The notes under the pieces: generated by a model
Told to the model about the DNA's origin: nothing
Database searches by the model: none
The model's input: only the letters and a program-made list of their open reading frames with translations
In this document: positions 27,266-35,989 of the stretch, one piece after another
How the letters are laid out: the number at the start of each line of letters is the position of its first letter
Numbering within the stretch: the stretch's first letter is position 1
Made by a program: the position numbers and the translations under genes
Assembly (NCBI RefSeq): GCF_008033385.1
Contig: NZ_VOGY01000001.1
Location: forward strand, 434,001-498,000
DNA from: Algibacter pacificus
GTDB lineage: Bacteria > Bacteroidota > Bacteroidia > Flavobacteriales > Flavobacteriaceae
DNA length: 64,000 bases
Reading direction: 5' to 3'

Positions 27266-27469
27266 ATGTCTATCAAGCGGTGTTAATTTATAATTATGTT
27301 ATTGAAAAATTATTTGTGGTAAAATAAAAGGACAATTTACATTAATGTTAATTTTATGTCAAATAGTTAAAAAAGAGCTTTATTTTTATTAGATTTATCA
27401 TCTCAATCACATGAAAGCCTATGCTATATTTTTACGCTTATTTTAACCAAACTAAAACTTAATAATATT

Positions 27470-27667
27470 ATGGCAAGAGCAATGCTTGATTACACAAAGA
27501 CTGTGCTTAACAAAGTGAGTTTCGATACATCGTTGTTTTGCAAAGAAGTTGAAAAGGCTTTAAGCCGATTATTACCTTATGAGATTGAAGAATTAAAAAT
27601 ATTTATTCAATCTCTTATTCAGCAAAACCCAGAATTAAATCAATGTATGGTGTATTTAGATCATTAG
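27470..27667 (+). CDS. Small 65-residue protein of unknown function
   Basis: Encodes 65 residues predicted to be mostly helical (SFDTSLFCKEVEKALSRLL, PYEIEELKIFIQSLIQQNP). It has an ATG start, a stop, and its own strong terminator 7 bp later, which supports a real independently transcribed gene. I do not recognise a family, although short proteins beginning MARAMLDYTKTVL feel familiar from flavobacterial genomes. It is soluble, with no signal peptide or membrane helix. Confidence 0.7.
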   Translation: MARAMLDYTKTVLNKVSFDTSLFCKEVEKALSRLLPYEIEELKIFIQSLIQQNPELNQCMVYLDH

Positions 27668-27671
27668 AATA

Positions 27672-27700
27672 TAAGCGACCTTTTATCGGGTCGCTTTTTT
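27672..27700 (+). terminator. Terminator after 65-residue gene
   Basis: AAGCGACC (27672-27679) and GGTCGCTT (27688-27695) form a perfect 8-bp stem with an 8-nt loop and a run of seven T. Confidence 0.85.
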
Positions 27701-27762
27701 TATATCTTTAAAATCTAATATTTGTTGTTCGTTTAATAAAGGAAATACAAGTAGTGTGTTTG

Positions 27763-28785
27763 TTATTGCAGTCCTATAAATTCGGTATCACTTAATGTTT
27801 TCATAAATGCTATGAGGTTACTTTTTTCTTCTTCACTAAGTGGAATTCTGTTGTTATTATCTTTTAAAATAGGGTCTAAGTTATCGGCTTCAAGAACACC
27901 ATTATCTAAATAATCTAAAACTTCTTCTAAGGTTGCAAATTGTCCAAAACTGCCGTAAGGCGCTGTGTATTCAATATTTCTTAAAGAAGGAACTCTAAAA
28001 CGCATTAAATCATCTGAATTTAGAGAGACTCGAGTGCGTCCTGTTTCTTCGTTATCAGGGTTTATTGGAAAGCCTATATTTCTATAACTTTGGTCGGTAA
28101 ACAATGCTGTACTGTGGCAGCTTATACATTTTTCTTGAAAGGTTTGATAGCCTTGTGCTTCACTTTCAGTGAAGGTATCATTTTCATTTTGTACGCGATC
28201 GTATTTGCTATTTGCAGAAATTAAAGTGTATTCATATTGGGCAATGCTTTTATAAATTCGATCTCCAGTGATATCATCATCTCCAAATGTTTTTTTAAAC
28301 AACTCAATATAATCATCATCTTGTTCAATTTTTTCAATAATATCTAAAATAGAAGCATCCATTTCTTCTGGTGTAATTATTGGAACTAGTGGTTGGTTTT
28401 CTAACTTAGATTTGCTTCCTTCCCAATTATATACTTGCATAAAGGCCATGTTTTGTATTGGAGGAGGGTTTCTTAAACCAACTCTGCCATCAATACCTAT
28501 ACCTTTTGAATTATGATCTGCAAATGCATTTTCGGGTATATGACAAGAGGCACATGAAATGCTGTTATCTCGACTTAGTTTTTTGTCAAAAAATAATTTT
28601 TCACCCAATTCAATACCATATTTTGTAGGTTTATTGGTGTAAAATGAATTGTTTAATACTGGGAAATCTATAGGGATACTTAATTCTATTTCTGGGTTAT
28701 CAAAAATAAAAGACTCATAAATAGCTTCGTTGCTACAAGAAGAAACTAGCAGTACGATAAAAATATTCGGTATTAATTTTTTCAT
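27763..28785 (-). CDS. Dihaem cytochrome c peroxidase-like lipoprotein (MauG/MbnH type)
   Basis: A 340-residue lipoprotein (VSSCSNEA lipobox near residue 17) with two c-type haem motifs, CASCH near residue 79 and CISCH near 220, in the arrangement of the CCP/MauG superfamily. Family strands GEKLFFDKKLSRD and YRNIGFP are present. The gene follows an MbnP-like gene. In methanobactin clusters the enzyme MbnH modifies a Trp of MbnP, so this protein may be the MbnH counterpart. It is the last gene of the putative copper operon and is preceded by an internal terminator. Simple peroxidase activity remains possible. Confidence 0.88.
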   Translation of the reverse strand: MKKLIPNIFIVLLVSSCSNEAIYESFIFDNPEIELSIPIDFPVLNNSFYTNKPTKYGIELGEKLFFDKKLSRDNSISCASCHIPENAFADHNSKGIGIDGRVGLRNPPPIQNMAFMQVYNWEGSKSKLENQPLVPIITPEEMDASILDIIEKIEQDDDYIELFKKTFGDDDITGDRIYKSIAQYEYTLISANSKYDRVQNENDTFTESEAQGYQTFQEKCISCHSTALFTDQSYRNIGFPINPDNEETGRTRVSLNSDDLMRFRVPSLRNIEYTAPYGSFGQFATLEEVLDYLDNGVLEADNLDPILKDNNNRIPLSEEEKSNLIAFMKTLSDTEFIGLQ

Positions 28786-28797
28786 TTTAAGAGTTTT

Positions 28798-28843
28798 TGT
28801 AAAAAAGAGTCAGCTTTCAATATGAAATTGAAGCCGACTCTAA
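28798..28843 (-). terminator. Intra-operon terminator between MbnP-like and dihaem genes
   Basis: On the minus strand AGAGTCGGCTTCAA and TTGAAAGCTGACTCT form a stem of about 14 bp with a single bulge and one mismatch, followed by TTTTTT. It lies between the MbnP-like stop and the dihaem protein start, so it should lower expression of the last gene. Confidence 0.8.
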
Positions 28844-28852
28844 TTTTTAAAT

Positions 28853-29728
28853 TTAGTTTTCTACATTTTCAATAGAGAACATTCCTGTAATATCAGTATC
28901 GCCATTACCAGCCATATTATCAACAAATTCAACCATTGTGCTTGGACTTGAGTGTTTGCTAGGAAGAGTTCCCGCTGTATAACCTTCCGAAGGTGTTTCT
29001 AAAGTTATTTTATTGGTTCCACTTAATAAGTAATCAAAATCTGCTTTAATTTTAATAGTGGGAGCATTTTCACCAACCATAGCACTAGTCGTTAGGTTTA
29101 ATGTAATATCTCTGTAAGCATTACGCGCGTGGATATCTTCGGTATTCCAAGTGCTTTCATCGTCTGCATCACCTCCTAGAACACTACCCGTGTGGATAGA
29201 TAAAGGGGCATTATCATCACCGTAATAACCTTCAACTTGAGTAAAACGGTATCCGGTTGCCCAGTACCAGTGTATTTCTAGGTCTGCATTATAAAACACA
29301 GGAAATAGTTCTTCATCTAAAGTATTTAAGTCTTCTTTTACTCCTAAACCAAATTTTATTTGTGTGTAATCGGCTGTTGGAATATCACTTAAAACATATT
29401 GTAAAGTTTCTGGTTTAGATTGGTCGATAATAGTAGCTCCAGTATCTAAATTTTGAGTGTTATAAGGAAACTCTACGCCTTCATCGTTTACAAGACGAAT
29501 ATTTGTTATTATGTATTTTAATTCAGAAAAATGATGTTTTTGGCCTTCACTAGAAATATTTACAGTGGCATCGGCTGAATTGGCATCTCCTAAAACTATA
29601 GTTTCATCTCCAAAGGTGTTGTTAAACTCTAATGTTACATTGTTTGCAACAGGAACATCATCATCGTTACATGATACTAATGCTAATACACTAAGTGATA
29701 ATAAAAGGTACTTTTTTAAATTTTTCAT
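28853..29728 (-). CDS. MbnP-family lipoprotein
   Basis: A 291-residue lipoprotein (lipobox ALVSC near residue 20) of the MbnP family. The family-typical Trp-rich motif is HWYWATGYRFTQVEGYY near residues 148-164, preceded by FPVFYNADLEI and followed by the SIHTGSVLGGD His segment; early strands LEFNNTFG also fit. MbnP of methanobactin clusters binds copper after a Trp is converted to kynurenine by MbnH; here the partner enzyme lies 67 bp downstream. No methanobactin precursor gene is seen. A copper-binding periplasmic or outer-membrane role is inferred. Confidence 0.82.
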   Translation of the reverse strand: MKNLKKYLLLSLSVLALVSCNDDDVPVANNVTLEFNNTFGDETIVLGDANSADATVNISSEGQKHHFSELKYIITNIRLVNDEGVEFPYNTQNLDTGATIIDQSKPETLQYVLSDIPTADYTQIKFGLGVKEDLNTLDEELFPVFYNADLEIHWYWATGYRFTQVEGYYGDDNAPLSIHTGSVLGGDADDESTWNTEDIHARNAYRDITLNLTTSAMVGENAPTIKIKADFDYLLSGTNKITLETPSEGYTAGTLPSKHSSPSTMVEFVDNMAGNGDTDITGMFSIENVEN

Positions 29729-29758
29729 TGTTTTTATTTAATTATTAATAGTTGTTTT

Positions 29759-31744
29759 TTATAAGTTTATTTTTAAGGACGTAAAAATATTACGTCCCAT
29801 TCTAGGGATATTTCCCCAGTCTGCGTAGGTGCTATAATATTCATTAAATAGGTTTTCGGCACCAATTTGAAAAACTGTTTTATAATTTTTAATATGAAAA
29901 CTGTAATCTATGGAAAGGTTCCAGTTTGTGTAAGATGGTGTTTCATCTTCTCCATAAAACGGACTGTAATTATGTTGTTTTAAATCGCCATTTAACGCCG
30001 TGAGAACTCCTAATTTTTTATATGAATAGTGCAAGGACGTTTGATAACTTAGTGGACGAATAAATGGTAAGTTATTTTTATTTTCATCTAAACCTCTAGC
30101 GTAAGTTAAGGTGCCTTTCCAATGTAAATTATCCATAACGGCGTAATGCGCATCCATGGAAAAATTGAAAAGAGTCGCATAATCTAAAGCGGTGTAGCCT
30201 TTAACACCAACAGATTGATAATTCATAGGGCTACCCTGACTTAAAATTCTTCCGATGATGTAATTCTGAATATAGAAATAATTCACTTTTGCTTGTAGGC
30301 CTCCCTTTTTGTTTTTAAAGCCGGCACTGGCATTGGCTTCATACGAAATTTCATTTTTTAAATCGGGATTTCCTATGTAATCGTAACGGTCAAAACTGTT
30401 ATAAATATAATAGCCATAACCTTCGGAAACAGAAGGTGCGCGGTGACCATAACCACCACCAACAGAAAAATTAAAACCGTCTACATTTACCAAATAACTG
30501 GTATATAGGTTTGGTAAAAATCTTGTTTTTTCTTGCGGTGCTCCGGGATGGAAAATCCAGTTAAATTCGGCGTACTTCGAATAATTGTAATTGATACCCA
30601 AAGAACCTCCAAAATTTAGTTGACTTCTTTTAGATATATCCCAAGAATTACTTAATGAAAGTCCAGCATAACGTGTGGTAACCCATGGCCAGCTATACGC
30701 AAACATCGTTCGTTCGCTTCGGTCTTGAGGATACATTCTCATTTCGGCAATAGATAAATTATGATAAGCGTTTAACTGTATTTCAGAAGAAAATTGTTCT
30801 TTTTTTACATTCACTTTAGAAACCAAGCCATACGTGGTGCTCCAACCAGGCATATCCATGTGTACCAAATTTTCTGGTCGGGTGGTATCATCCATATAAT
30901 GCTCAACGGCGTTAAAATAGACTTTAGTATCCCAAACTTTTACGAAGCTGTTTTCAAAAAACTGCTTGTAAGATACCGATGTAATGAGTGCTCTGGAAAG
31001 CGATAAATCCATAGGAAGTGCAGGATACCCTACATCTTTAGCTTTATCGAAAATAGCATCTACACGCAAGGACGATAACTCACTTGTTTTATACGCAAAA
31101 CCCAACGACGTGTTGAATTTTTCGAATTGCGAGTGGTTAACGTCGTCGTTGTTTCCATCGCTATAATTTTCCGCTTTTCTGTAAGACACACTACCTTCGG
31201 CCACAAGCTTGTCGCAAGAATAGGCCACATTACCAAGATTGAAAAGTTGATTGTTGTTAAATTCAATCCCCGATTGGTAAGCGCCACTCCATGTTTTACT
31301 AAGTCCAAATGCCGTACTTTTCCGTTTTAAGTCAATGCTGCCTGCAACGGTAGCGCCATGCAAACTGCCTTCTTGACCCGATTTTATATCAATATCAGAC
31401 AAATTATTACTTTCCACATAAGCGGTTACCGGATCCATTTTATCGGTACAAGCTCCAAAAATATGCATTCCATCAATAGTAACGGTAGAGCGCTCCGTAC
31501 TCATATTGTTAAGTAAGGGCTCCCAAGCATAAGCACCACGTTTAATAAAGCTAATATTAGCGTTAGATGCTAAAAATTCATCAACGGAAACCGCCATTTT
31601 CATGTCTGTTTCTATTTTTGCTTTTTTAGCTGCAATAATTAAAACTTCATCTAAAACGGTGTCTAAACTATCCGGTTTTATCTCTTTATTTTGGGCCTTC
31701 ACAATAGATACCAATAAAAGTAAGGCAAGTGTTATACGTTTCAT
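29759..31744 (-). CDS. TonB-dependent receptor, probably for copper
   Basis: A 661-residue outer-membrane receptor: signal peptide to about residue 17, a plug domain (AVSVDEFLASNAN, GSLHGATVAGSIDLKRK), then a 22-strand-type barrel ending in an aromatic residue pattern (MGRNIFTSLKINL). It lacks the carboxypeptidase-like N-terminal extension of SusC proteins. The plug motif DGMHIFGACTDKMDP resembles the Cys/Met-containing plug segment of the OprC/NosA copper receptors. It sits between the YtkA-like lipoprotein gene (4 bp away) and the MbnP-like gene (30 bp away), so it is co-transcribed with them. Copper import is inferred from motif and context. Confidence 0.82.
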   Translation of the reverse strand: MKRITLALLLLVSIVKAQNKEIKPDSLDTVLDEVLIIAAKKAKIETDMKMAVSVDEFLASNANISFIKRGAYAWEPLLNNMSTERSTVTIDGMHIFGACTDKMDPVTAYVESNNLSDIDIKSGQEGSLHGATVAGSIDLKRKSTAFGLSKTWSGAYQSGIEFNNNQLFNLGNVAYSCDKLVAEGSVSYRKAENYSDGNNDDVNHSQFEKFNTSLGFAYKTSELSSLRVDAIFDKAKDVGYPALPMDLSLSRALITSVSYKQFFENSFVKVWDTKVYFNAVEHYMDDTTRPENLVHMDMPGWSTTYGLVSKVNVKKEQFSSEIQLNAYHNLSIAEMRMYPQDRSERTMFAYSWPWVTTRYAGLSLSNSWDISKRSQLNFGGSLGINYNYSKYAEFNWIFHPGAPQEKTRFLPNLYTSYLVNVDGFNFSVGGGYGHRAPSVSEGYGYYIYNSFDRYDYIGNPDLKNEISYEANASAGFKNKKGGLQAKVNYFYIQNYIIGRILSQGSPMNYQSVGVKGYTALDYATLFNFSMDAHYAVMDNLHWKGTLTYARGLDENKNNLPFIRPLSYQTSLHYSYKKLGVLTALNGDLKQHNYSPFYGEDETPSYTNWNLSIDYSFHIKNYKTVFQIGAENLFNEYYSTYADWGNIPRMGRNIFTSLKINL

Positions 31745-31748
31745 TACT

Positions 31749-32672
31749 TTAAAATAAGATGTCTATATGAAGTTCGCCTTTTTCGCCGTCAATGCCAGGT
31801 GTAAATTCTGTGGAAACTTCAGTACCTTTTATGATGTCTCCGCTTTCATTTTTTAGAATGAAATTCAATGTCCAATTTCCTGTCATGGTGTAATTAACAA
31901 CGCCATGGTATAAGCCATCGGTTTCTTGTGTTAAATCTTCATTATTAGGCGAGGAATGATTTCCCATGGAAGGTTCTGGCATTCTCGGATCGATTAATAA
32001 GGTGTGCCCTTCAACTATGGAATAGGAATATTGCGATAGATCTGGAAAAGTTCCTGCCGGATTCGCTGGTTTATTGTATTTGTAAATACCAGCCACCAAA
32101 TCGTTTTGAGCCACACTTGGACTTTGCGGTGCTACGAGAGCAATAAAATACTGTTCGTCGTCATGTCCCGTAAAGGCTGTCATGTTTAGGTTTAAATTGG
32201 TTTGCTCTTTCACCGTAATGGGGTGATTAACGGCATACAATTCACTGTTATCTTCAAAATCAACATATAATGTCCAATTTACAGTAGAATCGCTTTCGCT
32301 AGTAAATACAGAATATCCTAAGTAATAACCTTCTGTTTCATCATAATCTAAATGATAATCATGCGGACAAGAGGCTTTATTGCCATTGGCATCTGTAAAT
32401 ATGGGTAAAAAAGTAACATGAGCATCCTCCAAATTTTCATTGGTTGCCGTATTGGTTATTTTCAGATGAATTTCATTATAACCTTTATATAACGTTCCGT
32501 TAAGTGCTTCTATACTAATAGTATAATTATCAGTTGTTATAGAAGTGACTTCTTCAAACGTAATAAATTCGGTGGTTTCAACGTTTAATTCAGCTTCATA
32601 ATCCGTTTTTTCTATGGTACAAGATGTTATTGCAACAAAAATTGCTATTACAATACAATGTAAAAGTTTCAT
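31749..32672 (-). CDS. YtkA-like domain lipoprotein of the copper operon
   Basis: A 307-residue lipoprotein (lipobox ITSC near residue 18). The second half has the YtkA/FixH-like pattern: a Met/His-containing loop MPEPSMGNHSSPNNE, then GLYHGVVNYTMTGNWTLNF, the Trp-containing strand typical of these copper-associated domains. SCPHDYH near residue 106 gives a further Cys/His cluster. It is tightly linked to the TonB receptor gene (4 bp), so translational coupling is likely. It is probably an outer-membrane-attached metal-binding partner of the receptor; ligand identity is not proven. Confidence 0.75.
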   Translation of the reverse strand: MKLLHCIVIAIFVAITSCTIEKTDYEAELNVETTEFITFEEVTSITTDNYTISIEALNGTLYKGYNEIHLKITNTATNENLEDAHVTFLPIFTDANGNKASCPHDYHLDYDETEGYYLGYSVFTSESDSTVNWTLYVDFEDNSELYAVNHPITVKEQTNLNLNMTAFTGHDDEQYFIALVAPQSPSVAQNDLVAGIYKYNKPANPAGTFPDLSQYSYSIVEGHTLLIDPRMPEPSMGNHSSPNNEDLTQETDGLYHGVVNYTMTGNWTLNFILKNESGDIIKGTEVSTEFTPGIDGEKGELHIDILF

Positions 32673-32998
32673 TATTTATGGACTGTTTAATTAAAAAACA
32701 TGGTAGTCCTAAGTGATTACTAAATAGTCTTTTTTATTTGAAAATAAGGTATATCAAGCGGGGCAAACAATTTTAAAAATTGCAAGCCAAACTACCACAG
32801 CGATGTATTAAGGAAACTGATAACCAAACGCGTTTTTAATGCTTTTAAATCATGCTAGAAAGCGTTATGCATGTAGACCTTATTGTGCGCTATTCAATTA
32901 ATTTTAGTTAAAAAACATGCACAGCAAGAACGAGCTAAATATAATGATTTAGCCTAACACAGATTATGGATTACAGCGTTCCTTGTTTTATGAAGATA
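32673..32998. other. Intergenic region, 326 bp, inside copper locus
   Basis: Leader of the YtkA-like gene on the minus strand. I searched for a cobalamin or other riboswitch because a TonB operon follows, and found no convincing conserved core. No ORF or terminator seen. The gap suggests the small upstream gene could be transcribed separately. Confidence 0.45.
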
Positions 32999-33364
32999 TT
33001 AAACAAGCGGTGGGTGAAAAACGGAATTTGTATAATGATAGTTATAAATATGATTATACAACGAATTTATTTTTAACTGTTGTTCTTTAGGAAAAAACAA
33101 CATATAGTCAATTTGAGTATTTTGAAAATAAACAATAGAATGTTCTATGGAAAATGATTGGTTTTTTTCATGGCCATTTTCAGAATTAGAAGCTTTGGTT
33201 AATTCTTTTTTTAAATGGCATTTTCCGTTACATTGTAGTTCGGGTTTATCTTTATTGACACAAAGTTCATTTTTGATATAATCGTAAAAAGCAGCATATT
33301 CCAAAAACGGAATGACAGGTTTTAAAAATAAGAATAAAGATAATATGAGTGCTGCTATTTTCAC
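32999..33364 (-). CDS. Small exported Cys-motif protein (NGKC type)
   Basis: A 121-residue protein with an N-terminal hydrophobic segment (residues 4-22) and a short soluble domain. The motif CVNKDKPELQCNGKCHLKKEL near 36-56 has three cysteines and a His, and the protein ends FHPPLV. Proteins with this NGKC motif and terminal HPP are frequent beside copper/TonB genes in Bacteroidota as I recall, with no assigned function. The only suitable start is GTG at 33364. Metal binding via the Cys cluster is an inference. Confidence 0.65.
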   Translation of the reverse strand: MKIAALILSLFLFLKPVIPFLEYAAFYDYIKNELCVNKDKPELQCNGKCHLKKELTKASNSENGHEKNQSFSIEHSIVYFQNTQIDYMLFFPKEQQLKINSLYNHIYNYHYTNSVFHPPLV

Positions 33365-33486
33365 GGCGCAAATATCTTGATTTTTTTTTAATCTACCTAA
33401 TATAAATTTTTGATAAAAACAATGACATTTGTTATCTCTTTATTCAAATATTAATCTTTAAAATAGTGAGTAGAAGTTTGACTAAA

Positions 33487-33536
33487 AGAAAAAGATTCGC
33501 AGTTGTTTAATAAACATCCACGAATCTTTTTTTTGT
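33487..33536 (-). terminator. Terminator of oxyR (T runs on both sides)
   Basis: AAAGATTCG (33491-33499) and CGAATCTTT (33521-33529) form a perfect 9-bp stem with T-rich tails on both strands; it lies just after the oxyR stop codon. Confidence 0.75.
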
Positions 33537-33555
33537 TTTAATTGAAGTTGACATG

Positions 33556-34494
33556 TTATTTAGGCAACGGACTAATAATTTTTACATTCTGGAATGCAAT
33601 GGCTCCACGAACCACTCCAGAAATAACATCCTGTAAAGCTTCAATAATTTGCATTTTTAATTCACTTTTATGGTAAATTAAACTCACTTCACGAGCTGGT
33701 ATTGGTTCGTTAAAATAATGTAAGTTTTCTTTTTCTTTATCGTTAATTTCCAAGGTGTGTAAATAGGGGAGTAGCGTCATGCCTAAACCTTCATTAGATA
33801 ATCGAATTAAGGTTTCAATACTACCACTTTCTAATTGAAAGGTTTCTTCTGTTTGGTTCTTAAATGTTTTACATAAGTTAATAACGCCTTCTCTAAAACA
33901 GTGGCCATCTTCTAACAAGAGCATATCGTCAACTTCTAAATCGGCTACATCAATTTTTTTAGCACCATGTAATCTGTGGTTTTTAGGAATATAATTAACA
34001 AAAGGTTCAAAATAGAGTACGCGTTCCTTAATATTTTCATCCTCTAAAGGGGTAGCAGCAATCGCAGCATCTAAATGGCCATCCTTTATGCGTAGCATAA
34101 TTTCTTCTGTAGTAAGCTCTTCTATTTTAAGTTTTACTTTGGGGTGTTTTTTTATAAAGTTTCTCAAAAACATAGGCAATAAAGTTGGCATCACTGTTGG
34201 AATAATACCTAGTTTAAATTCACCTCCAATAAACCCTTTTTGTTGATCTACAATATCTTGAATTCTGTACGATTCATTTACAATATTTCTCGCTTGCGTA
34301 ACAATTTTTCGTCCAACATCGGTAAGTTCGATAGGCTTTTTGGTTCTATCGAAAATTAAAATATCGAGTTGGTCTTCTAATTTCTGAATTTGCATACTTA
34401 AAGTAGGCTGTGTAACAAAACATTTTTGAGCTGCTTTTGTAAAGTTTTGGTTTTCCGCAACAGCTAAAACATAAGATAATTGGGTGATCGTCAT
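33556..34494 (-). CDS. oxyR: OxyR, LysR-type hydrogen peroxide regulator
   Basis: A 312-residue LysR-family activator. Residues 1-60 are the winged-helix DNA-binding domain (AAQKCFVTQPTLSMQIQKLE), followed by a periplasmic-binding-like regulatory domain. The two redox cysteines are present in EDGHCFREGVINLCKTF at Cys199 and Cys208, exactly the E. coli OxyR numbers and spacing, so oxidation to a disulfide by peroxide is expected. The frame also has an upstream TTG at 34503, but ATG at 34494 aligns with the family start MTITQLSYVL. It is divergent from dps, a classic OxyR target, and the 104-bp gap should hold shared control sites. Confidence 0.93.
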   Translation of the reverse strand: MTITQLSYVLAVAENQNFTKAAQKCFVTQPTLSMQIQKLEDQLDILIFDRTKKPIELTDVGRKIVTQARNIVNESYRIQDIVDQQKGFIGGEFKLGIIPTVMPTLLPMFLRNFIKKHPKVKLKIEELTTEEIMLRIKDGHLDAAIAATPLEDENIKERVLYFEPFVNYIPKNHRLHGAKKIDVADLEVDDMLLLEDGHCFREGVINLCKTFKNQTEETFQLESGSIETLIRLSNEGLGMTLLPYLHTLEINDKEKENLHYFNEPIPAREVSLIYHKSELKMQIIEALQDVISGVVRGAIAFQNVKIISPLPK

Positions 34495-34574
34495 AGATAT
34501 CAATTTTGACTATAAAAATATAACATCTATCAATAAAAATTATGAAAAAAAAGCTTTTTTATAGCTTAAATTTG
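34493..34574. promoter_or_regulatory. oxyR-dps divergent control region
   Basis: For dps, TAAATTTG at 34567-34574 matches the -7 consensus TAnnTTTG, 24 bp before the ATG. ATAG/CTAT half-boxes occur at 34493, 34510, 34527 and 34561, in steps of 17, 17 and 34 bp. OxyR operators are built of ATAG/CTAT boxes, although usual spacing differs, so the operator assignment is tentative. Confidence 0.45.
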
Positions 34575-34598
34575 TAGAGAACAAAAAAACACATTAAA

Positions 34599-35078
34599 AT
34601 GGCTTTAAACGCAATAGGATTAGACACAGTAAAAACGCTAGATATAGCAAATGATTTAAACCATCTTTTAGCTAATTTTCAAATTTATTACCAAAATTTA
34701 AGAGGTATTCACTGGAATATTAAAGGAAAACGCTTTTTTGGTTTACACGAAAAATTTGAAGAATTATACACAGGAGCTAATGAGTCTGTAGACGAAATAG
34801 CAGAGCGTATTTTAACCTTAGGAGTAACGCCTTTACATACATTCGAGGATTATGCCGCTAAAGCTGAAGTGCCAGTAGGTAAAAACATTTCTCAAGATGA
34901 TTTAGCCGTAAGATTGATAGTAGATTCTTTAGGACAACTATTAAAAATTGAACGTGGTATTCTTGATAAAGCTGGCGATGCTAGCGATGAAGGTACCGGT
35001 TCTATGATGAGCGATTTTATTACCGAACAAGAAAAAACAGTTTGGATGATGAAAGCTTGGTTGAATGAAACGGTGTAA
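34599..35078 (+). CDS. dps: Dps ferritin-like DNA-protection protein
   Basis: A 159-residue Dps/mini-ferritin. The inter-subunit ferroxidase residues are His38, His50, Glu54, Asp65 and Glu69 (GIHWNIKG, FGLHEKFEELY, SVDEIAERI), with the same spacing as the E. coli site. It would form a dodecamer that oxidises ferrous iron with peroxide and stores it. No long Lys-rich N-terminal tail is present, so DNA binding is uncertain. Divergent to oxyR and followed by a terminator. Confidence 0.93.
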   Translation: MALNAIGLDTVKTLDIANDLNHLLANFQIYYQNLRGIHWNIKGKRFFGLHEKFEELYTGANESVDEIAERILTLGVTPLHTFEDYAAKAEVPVGKNISQDDLAVRLIVDSLGQLLKIERGILDKAGDASDEGTGSMMSDFITEQEKTVWMMKAWLNETV

Positions 35079-35102
35079 AGTGTTATACAATATAATAGAA
35101 AA

Positions 35103-35139
35103 TGGCCTGGTAGGTAATATAACTTATCAGGCTTTTTTT
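35103..35139 (+). terminator. Terminator of dps
   Basis: GCCTGGTA (35105-35112) and TATCAGGC (35125-35132) form an 8-bp stem with one G-U pair followed by seven T. It abuts the stop of the converging metallophosphoesterase gene. Confidence 0.8.
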
Positions 35140-35989
35140 ATTTTCTTTTTTTCTTATCCTCTCGATCTACAATAGTAATAGCCGCAATTAAATCGGTAAC
35201 CTTTAGGTCTTCAAATTCCTCATCAACAATAAAAGGTGCCAATTTATCTTTGTTAAAGTTGTAAATTTTCCAACGTTTAAACTGGTATTCTAAAGCGGTA
35301 AAGTTTTCTACCCAATCCCCAGAATTTAAGTACATGGTTTGGCCATGTTTATTTTCAATATACTCCATTTTGGGTTGGTGTATATGCCCACAAACCACAT
35401 AGTCGTAACCTTTTTCTATGGCCAGTTCCGAGATTACTTTTTCATAATCATTAATATATTTTACGGCGCCTTTAACACCATTTTTTACTTTTTTAGATAG
35501 CGAATAGCGCTCTTTACCACGCTTGTCTAAATACCAATTTACACCTCTATTTATTAGAGTTAATAAATCGTAACCATAACCGCCTAATTTAGCTAGCCAT
35601 TTTGCGTTTTGGATAGAAACATCGAGTACATCGCCATGAAAAAACCAAGCTTTTTTGCCATCTAATTCTAAAACAGTCTTATTTACTATAGAAATATTTC
35701 CGATACTAGTATCACTAAATTTTCGAAGCATTTCATCGTGGTTTCCGGTAATGTAAATAACTTCCACGCCATTAGAGGCCATGGTCATTATTTTCTTAAT
35801 CACTTTTAAATGCGATTTTGGGAAGTACCGTTTACTAAATTGCCAGATATCAATAATATCCCCATTTAGAATTAATTTTTTAGGTTCAATACTATTTAAA
35901 TACGTCAGCAAATGTTTGGCATGACATCCATAAGTGCCTAAATGCACATCCGAAATTACGGCAATTTCTATTTTTCGTTTTATTTTCAA
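35138..35989 (-). CDS. Metallophosphoesterase, UDP-2,3-diacylglucosamine diphosphatase (LpxH-like)
   Basis: A 283-residue calcineurin-like phosphoesterase with all metal-site motifs: DVH at 14-16, GDIID near 43, GNHDE near 82, HGDVLD near 115 and CGHIHQPK near 195. The layout matches LpxH-type enzymes, which cleave UDP-diacylglucosamine to lipid X in lipid A synthesis, but related phosphoesterases share it. The only in-frame start is TTG at 35989 (an in-frame stop precedes), giving MKIKRKIEIAVISDVHLG. Monocistronic; converges with dps. Confidence 0.78.
   Translation of the reverse strand: MKIKRKIEIAVISDVHLGTYGCHAKHLLTYLNSIEPKKLILNGDIIDIWQFSKRYFPKSHLKVIKKIMTMASNGVEVIYITGNHDEMLRKFSDTSIGNISIVNKTVLELDGKKAWFFHGDVLDVSIQNAKWLAKLGGYGYDLLTLINRGVNWYLDKRGKERYSLSKKVKNGVKGAVKYINDYEKVISELAIEKGYDYVVCGHIHQPKMEYIENKHGQTMYLNSGDWVENFTALEYQFKRWKIYNFNKDKLAPFIVDEEFEDLKVTDLIAAITIVDREDKKKRK

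Noticed and set aside
32673-32998. Riboswitch (cobalamin type) before the TonB operon
   Set aside because: No conserved B12-box or matching helices were recognised, and the operon context points to copper.
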